This document shows positions 59,001 to 64,000 of a DNA stretch of 64,000 bases, one piece after another. Within the stretch, counting starts at the first letter, position 1, and each line of letters begins with the position of its first letter. Source of the stretch: an uncultured Halieaceae bacterium (GTDB lineage Bacteria > Pseudomonadota > Gammaproteobacteria > Pseudomonadales > Halieaceae). A program made the position numbers and the translations under genes. The stretch is from assembly GCA_913057135.1 (NCBI GenBank), contig CAJXNM010000011.1, positions 1 to 64,000 on the forward strand. The letters are read 5' to 3'. The notes under the pieces were generated by a model that saw only the letters and a program-made list of their open reading frames with translations, ran no database searches and had not been told where the DNA came from.

Positions 59001-59530
59001 TGGGGAGCGGGCTCCTGTTCAAGTTCATCGACTAGTCGTTCATCGACCAAGGCCAGGGTGATCATGGGACAGACCAATATCGCCGCCAGTAACCCCGCCC
59101 ACAAGCCCTTGAAGATGGCGTACTGCATGGGGGTAAACGCCGTTGTACCCGCAAGGAACAGCGCAAGCAGTGTCGGGGCGGCGATGGCCACAGTTCCAAT
59201 AAGGCCGAAAAGGCTTGCTCGAGCCCATAGGTTTTTTGGCATGCGCAGTACCCAGCTAAGGTAGCTTGGGAGAGCGTTGATGTCCGGGGAGGAGAGCTTT
59301 CCTTTACGGCGTTTGGCGCGCTGCAGCGGGATGACGATGAGTGTGACGATAAAGGGCAAGATCAATGCCGTGGCCAATAGGTCGCCGCCAAAATTGTTGT
59401 GGCCCCACCAAGTAACGTCACCCTTGTGTTTGATGAGAAACCAACAGATAGCGCCGTTGGCGACCGCGTTCGCTAGTCCGTTTGTGGTACCACCGTGGAG
59501 TAAATAATGCTTGAGCTCGGAGGGCGTCAT
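58997..59530 (-). CDS. Hypothetical membrane protein (several TM segments)
   Basis: ATALILPFIVTLIVIPL, ASLFGLIGTVAIAAPTLLALFLAG; overlaps the downstream oxidoreductase start. Confidence 0.75.
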   Translation of the reverse strand: MTPSELKHYLLHGGTTNGLANAVANGAICWFLIKHKGDVTWWGHNNFGGDLLATALILPFIVTLIVIPLQRAKRRKGKLSSPDINALPSYLSWVLRMPKNLWARASLFGLIGTVAIAAPTLLALFLAGTTAFTPMQYAIFKGLWAGLLAAILVCPMITLALVDERLVDELEQEPAPQ

Positions 59531-59676
59531 TTGAATACTCTTATGTTATTGCTTTGGATAAAACGACAATAAAGTCCGGCGACTACACAGTAGCCAAGGG
59601 CGTAAACGCCGGCCAAGACAACATCCGTCTATTTGATAGACAAATTCGTTCATTGGCACAGGCGAGGGGAACGGGA

Positions 59677-60765
59677 ATGACGGCTCCTACACTGGCGTGT
59701 GAGAAGTTCCAGCAGTTAATGCGCTACCTTCAGGCGGTCGGCATCGATGCCGATGAGGTCGCAAGAAGCGCGGGGCTGAGTGTTGCGGATATCGCACTGT
59801 CGGACCCAGTCAGCAGATTGCCAGCGCTGCATTATTCCCGCTTCTACAAAAAGGCGGTATTGGCGCTGCAGGCATTGAACTCTCGTGTCCCCTGGGCTGC
59901 GGGGGTAGGTACCGATGCCTTCGAGATGCTGTGCCGAGCCGTCATTGGCAGTGCCACGCTGAGGGAGGCTCTCGAAAAAGCGCAGCGGTTCTCTTGTGTG
60001 CTAGAGCCTGTCACGGGCAATAAGGTGACACTTGAAGACCGCGGTGAGCACATCCGCTTGCACTTTCATTGGACCGCCAAGGATGTGACGTCGCTGTTCG
60101 CTCCTCAACATTGGTACCGGAGCACTGGCGCGCAGGCAGTGACCCTTACCTCGGGTCTGTTGGTCTGGCATGGGCTCGTCAGCTGGCTTGTGGGTCATCC
60201 CATCAAAGCAGATGCCGCCTGTATTGCGGGCCCATCGGTGAGCGATAGTTATGCCGAGGCAGTTGCATCTGTGATGGGCGTTCGTCCGAGTTTCGACGCC
60301 GTACAAACTTATTTGCATATTGAGTCGTCGGTCCTGGAATATCGCGTCGTTCAAGATTACGAATCGCTACAGGCGTTTCTCGACGAGACAGTATTGCAGT
60401 TAATCCAGATTGAACAGCGTCCTGCCTCGGTCGGTGAGGCGGTTAAACGCTTGCTGGGTAGCGACTTCAGTAAAGGTATGCCCGGCTTCTCGGATATTGC
60501 CGCACGTTTGCATTTATCTGAGTCCAGTCTTCGGCGTCGATTACTTGAGGAAGAAACCAGCTTCCAGGTGTTAAAAGATGAACTTCGCTGCGATATCGCC
60601 AAAGACTACCTGTCAGATTCCCAGGCCAAATTGGGTGATATTGCCGAACGCCTAGGCTTCACGGAGCCCAGTTCTTTCGGTCGATCCTTTAGACAGTGGA
60701 CCGGCATGACACCCTCTGCTTGGCGTGAGCAATTTACGACTAAGTCCACAGCTACGTCGGGGTAG
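59677..60765 (+). CDS. AraC family regulator with arabinose-binding-like N-domain (start could be TTG at 59554)
   Basis: C-term HTH: FSDIAARLHLSESSLRRRLLEEETSFQVLKDELRCDIAKDYL...GDIAERLGFTEPSSFGRSFRQWTGMTPSAWRE. Confidence 0.93.
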   Translation: MTAPTLACEKFQQLMRYLQAVGIDADEVARSAGLSVADIALSDPVSRLPALHYSRFYKKAVLALQALNSRVPWAAGVGTDAFEMLCRAVIGSATLREALEKAQRFSCVLEPVTGNKVTLEDRGEHIRLHFHWTAKDVTSLFAPQHWYRSTGAQAVTLTSGLLVWHGLVSWLVGHPIKADAACIAGPSVSDSYAEAVASVMGVRPSFDAVQTYLHIESSVLEYRVVQDYESLQAFLDETVLQLIQIEQRPASVGEAVKRLLGSDFSKGMPGFSDIAARLHLSESSLRRRLLEEETSFQVLKDELRCDIAKDYLSDSQAKLGDIAERLGFTEPSSFGRSFRQWTGMTPSAWREQFTTKSTATSG

Positions 60766-60885
60766 ATTCTAAATTGTCGATGTATACCCGCACTGTGTTG
60801 TAGTCCTTTTGCCAGTGGTCGAGCAAACCCTCTTGGCGTTACAACATTGAAAACAAAAAACTGTTGATCAGTCATAGGAGATGTT

Positions 60886-62439
60886 GTGACAACCTCTATG
60901 AAGTTACCCCGTTGGCTCGCTTGCACATTCGTCATTTGCCTAAATGGGTTATTCACTCAGCCAGCCTTGAGTCAGGATAAACCCAATATTTTGGTGATCT
61001 GGGGAGACGACATTGGTGTCTACAATATCAGTGCTTACCACCGAGGATTAGTGGGCGGGAGCACGCCAAACATCGATCGAATTGCCAACGAGGGCGCATT
61101 GTTTACCGACGCCTACGGCGAACAAAGCTGCACCGCTGGTCGGTCATCATTCATTACCGGGCAACATCCCTTTCGAACAGGCCTTTTAAAGGTGGGGCGC
61201 CCTGGTTCCCCTATTGGCTTGTCGTCAGAGGACCCCACCATAGCCACTTTTTTGCGTGACCAGGGTTATGCAACCGGTCAATTCGGCAAGAACCACCTGG
61301 GTGATCAAGATCATTTTTTGCCGACAGCCCACGGCTTCGATGAGTTTTTTGGCAACCTCTACCACATGAATGCCGAAGAGGAGCCCGAAACCTACTTCTA
61401 CCCGAAAGATCCTGAGTTCCGAGAGAAATACGGGCCGCGGGGCATCATCAAAGCCTCTGCGGATGGCCAGATTCAAGATATGGGATCCTTGACGCGCAAG
61501 CGCATGGAAACCGTGGACGAGGAGTTTACTGAGGCAGCCATCGACTTCATGAAGCGTGCCCATGCCGAGGGGAAACCCTTCTTCACGTGGTACAACTCGA
61601 CCCGTATGCACGTTTGGACACGTCTTGCGCCCCGTTGGGAGGGAGCGTCTGGATACGGTCTGTATGCTGATGGCATGGTTGAGCACGACTTTTGGGTCGG
61701 TAAGTTGCTCGACACCCTCGATGAGTTGGGTATCGCTGACAACACCATCGTTATTTATTCGACCGATAACGGTTCACAAACATTTACCTACCCCGATGGT
61801 GGGGTCGAGCCGTTCCGCGGTGCCAAGGGCTCTACTTGGGAAGGTGGATTCCGCGTCCCACTGTTAGTTCGTTGGCCCGGTTTAGTTGAGCCCGGCACGA
61901 TCATCAATGACATCTTCCATCATATGGACTGGTTCCCGACCCTCGTACGTGCTGCTGGGAATCCGAACATTGCGGAGCAATTGAAAGAGGGCGCTGTCGC
62001 GGGTGACAAGACTTACAAAGTTCATCTCGATGGCTTTGACATGACTGAGCTCCTCGCCGGCGAGGGCGAGGGGCCTAGAGAAACCGTGTTCTATTTTGAT
62101 GACGACGCAAACTTGAATGCCCTGCGTTGGCGGGATTGGAAGATACATTTTGCTAGTGCGGACGCCTGGGCAAGCACGGAAGCGCGAAGTACGTTCGCCT
62201 TTCCTCGTATGATTCATCTGCGTTCTGACCCGTTCGAAGAATCACTGGACGCGAGCGGCTACGGCCGATTCATGGCAGACCAGCTGTGGATATTTGCGCC
62301 CATGCAAGAGGTCGTTCGGGACTGGTTGATGACCTACCGCGCATTTCCGCCACGGCAGGCCACGCCTACGTTCAACCTCGATCGTATTTTCCAGCAGATG
62401 CAAGCGGTGCTGCAGCCCAAGGAACGCCCAGCCGAGTGA
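60886..62439 (+). CDS. Arylsulfatase (type I, FGly-dependent), secreted; GTG start
   Basis: Signal peptide-like start, NILVIWGDDIGVYNISAYHRG, SCTAGRSSFITGQHPFRTGL, GQFGKNHLGD. Confidence 0.95.
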   Translation: MTTSMKLPRWLACTFVICLNGLFTQPALSQDKPNILVIWGDDIGVYNISAYHRGLVGGSTPNIDRIANEGALFTDAYGEQSCTAGRSSFITGQHPFRTGLLKVGRPGSPIGLSSEDPTIATFLRDQGYATGQFGKNHLGDQDHFLPTAHGFDEFFGNLYHMNAEEEPETYFYPKDPEFREKYGPRGIIKASADGQIQDMGSLTRKRMETVDEEFTEAAIDFMKRAHAEGKPFFTWYNSTRMHVWTRLAPRWEGASGYGLYADGMVEHDFWVGKLLDTLDELGIADNTIVIYSTDNGSQTFTYPDGGVEPFRGAKGSTWEGGFRVPLLVRWPGLVEPGTIINDIFHHMDWFPTLVRAAGNPNIAEQLKEGAVAGDKTYKVHLDGFDMTELLAGEGEGPRETVFYFDDDANLNALRWRDWKIHFASADAWASTEARSTFAFPRMIHLRSDPFEESLDASGYGRFMADQLWIFAPMQEVVRDWLMTYRAFPPRQATPTFNLDRIFQQMQAVLQPKERPAE

Positions 62440-62608
62440 ACGGCCAAAGCATATTCGCCAAAGGTGATCATAGTGCTGTCAGGTGTCTGATGAGCGAGCA
62501 GCTCATGAATTTGATCGTTGTTGTACAGCACTCTGACGGATTTGGTTGTTCACCCGCAGTCTGCTCGATCGTAGGATCGAAGCAATAAATAAAAGTAAGA
62601 GAAGGTCC

Positions 62609-63088
62609 ATGGATCTGTTCCGGCAGGCCGAAAATTTAGTGTACCGCTACGCGGAGTTGATCGACGAGGGAGACTTCGACGGTCTCGGCGCGTTATTTGC
62701 CCGCGGAAACATCCACTTTGTTCCGGGTGGCTTGTCTTTGCGCGGGGCGAGCGAGGTGACGGACTTTTACCAAAAGACGGTGATTGTCGATGCTAGCTCT
62801 GGAACCCCCGGCACAACCCACTGGACATCCAATGTCATTGTGCAAGGTGATGATCAGGGTTTGCTTGCTCGATCCCGTTATCAGGTCACTCTGAATGCAG
62901 GCGACGTGGCGCCGCGGCTCATAGCGACCGGACGCTACTTTGACCATTTCAGTGTGGAAGAGGGGCGAGTTCATTTTTCTCAACGGCGCATCATCTCCGA
63001 GTACATGGGTGATACCACAGGGCATTTGCACCAACGTTTTTCAATAACGGCGGCCAATCGGTCCCACCACGACCTCAGTCAGCTTTGA
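62609..63088 (+). CDS. NTF2-like/SnoaL-like family protein
   Basis: YRYAELIDEGDFDGLGALFARGNIHFVPGGLSLRGASEVTDFYQKTV. Confidence 0.88.
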   Translation: MDLFRQAENLVYRYAELIDEGDFDGLGALFARGNIHFVPGGLSLRGASEVTDFYQKTVIVDASSGTPGTTHWTSNVIVQGDDQGLLARSRYQVTLNAGDVAPRLIATGRYFDHFSVEEGRVHFSQRRIISEYMGDTTGHLHQRFSITAANRSHHDLSQL

Positions 63089-63157
63089 GTGAGGTTGGCA
63101 GAGGCGAACACAACAACACACTCCAAAACCCAAGACCATAAACCATAAGGTGAAGCC

Positions 63158-64000
63158 ATGAAATTGACGACCCGACAATCCCTCTTAACCACAGCGGTGG
63201 TAAGTGCTGTGGCTGCGGCTCAACCCGCGCTCGCGCAACTGGAAGAGGTGGTAGTGACCGCTGAATTCCGAGAGGCCAGCTTGCAGGATACGGCTATTGC
63301 AATGGAAGCGTTCGATGCCGAGGCCATTGAGCGTCGCGGCGTAATGACCCTTACCGATTTGTTCGACACTGCAGCGGGTGTGCAGGGATACGAGGCACCC
63401 GCATCTCGAGGCAACATTAGCCTTAATATCCGTGGTGTGGGTTCGGGTAACTCGAACGCCCTGTGGCAGGATCCCGCCAACGCCCTGTATGTGGACGGCG
63501 TTTTCATTGGTAAGGGCACTGCTAACGGCATTGACGCCATGGACTTGGAGCGCGTTGAGATTCTGCGGGGTCCTCAAGGGACGCTGTATGGCCGTAACTC
63601 CACCGGTGGTGCGGTTAACTTCATCACTAAAAAGCCTACTGATCAATTCGGTATGGATTTGAAGGTGTCCGCCGGTAACTTTAATTACTCATCCTATCAG
63701 GGTCGGGTAAATGTGCCTCTAAGCGACGATTTAAGTGTAGCCGTGTCAGCCTACACCCGCGATCGCGATCCCTTTTACGACAACAGTAACAGCGATGTGA
63801 CTGGCTTTGAGAACATCGACCGTCAGGGGTATCGAGTAGCGGTGCAGTTTGCTCCTTCAGATACCTTTACCGTTAATTACTCCTATGCCAACGATGAGAT
63901 CGATGAGCTAAGCCAAATGCAGAACGTGGTGGGCTTAAACCCTAACGCGGCGGGTATTTTGGGTGCTGAAGGCGTGCCCAGTGCGGTAACCATTCTCAGC
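63158..64000 (+). CDS. TonB-dependent receptor (truncated by window end)
   Basis: MKLTTRQSLLTTAVVSAVAAAQPALAQLEEVVVTAEFREASLQDTAIAM (signal plus TonB box), VEILRGPQGTLYGRNSTGGAVNFITKKP; open to the end. Confidence 0.95.
   Translation, partial: MKLTTRQSLLTTAVVSAVAAAQPALAQLEEVVVTAEFREASLQDTAIAMEAFDAEAIERRGVMTLTDLFDTAAGVQGYEAPASRGNISLNIRGVGSGNSNALWQDPANALYVDGVFIGKGTANGIDAMDLERVEILRGPQGTLYGRNSTGGAVNFITKKPTDQFGMDLKVSAGNFNYSSYQGRVNVPLSDDLSVAVSAYTRDRDPFYDNSNSDVTGFENIDRQGYRVAVQFAPSDTFTVNYSYANDEIDELSQMQNVVGLNPNAAGILGAEGVPSAVTILS

Noticed and set aside
1-64000. CRISPR arrays, transposases, integrases, rRNA and tRNA genes
   Set aside because: Looked for regular repeat-spacer patterns, transposase motifs and tRNA-like cloverleaf sequence by eye; none was supportable

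Overview
The 64 kb window is gene-dense and bacterial, with two parts. (1) About 1-5,300: the 3' part of a polysaccharide locus (Wzy-like polymerase, Wzx-like flippase, and a minus-strand aminotransferase / Gfo-Idh oxidoreductase / nucleotide-sugar dehydrogenase set). From memory of these families, its proteins read as actinobacterial-type. (2) About 5,300-64,000: a gammaproteobacterial-type chromosome segment. It holds a D-amino-acid/D-glutamate/5-oxoproline operon (alr, D-amino acid transaminase, DUF4392, pxpC, pxpB, pxpA, DUF1445), an NAD-dependent formate dehydrogenase cluster (fdhD-fdsGBAD), a sarcosine/dimethylglycine dehydrogenase-like protein, tusDCB, and an acyl-CoA catabolic block. 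Next come rapA, tatD, two cold-shock proteins, valS, holC, pepA, lptF, lptG, bolA and trhO. The last 14 kb is a steroid/terpenoid-like catabolic island with oxidoreductases, an arylsulfatase, an AraC regulator and a TonB-dependent receptor truncated by the window end. The most striking observation is the ORF at 4452..5663. Its N-terminal ~115 aa read as a methionine-aminotransferase (class I/II PLP) and the rest as a DegT/DnrJ/EryC1/StrS sugar aminotransferase, joined in frame at a shared GDEVIV motif (~5302-5322). This is either a natural recombinant enzyme at an HGT boundary or a chimeric contig join. No CRISPR array, rRNA, convincing tRNA or transposase was seen. All family calls are from reading protein sequences; no searches were run.
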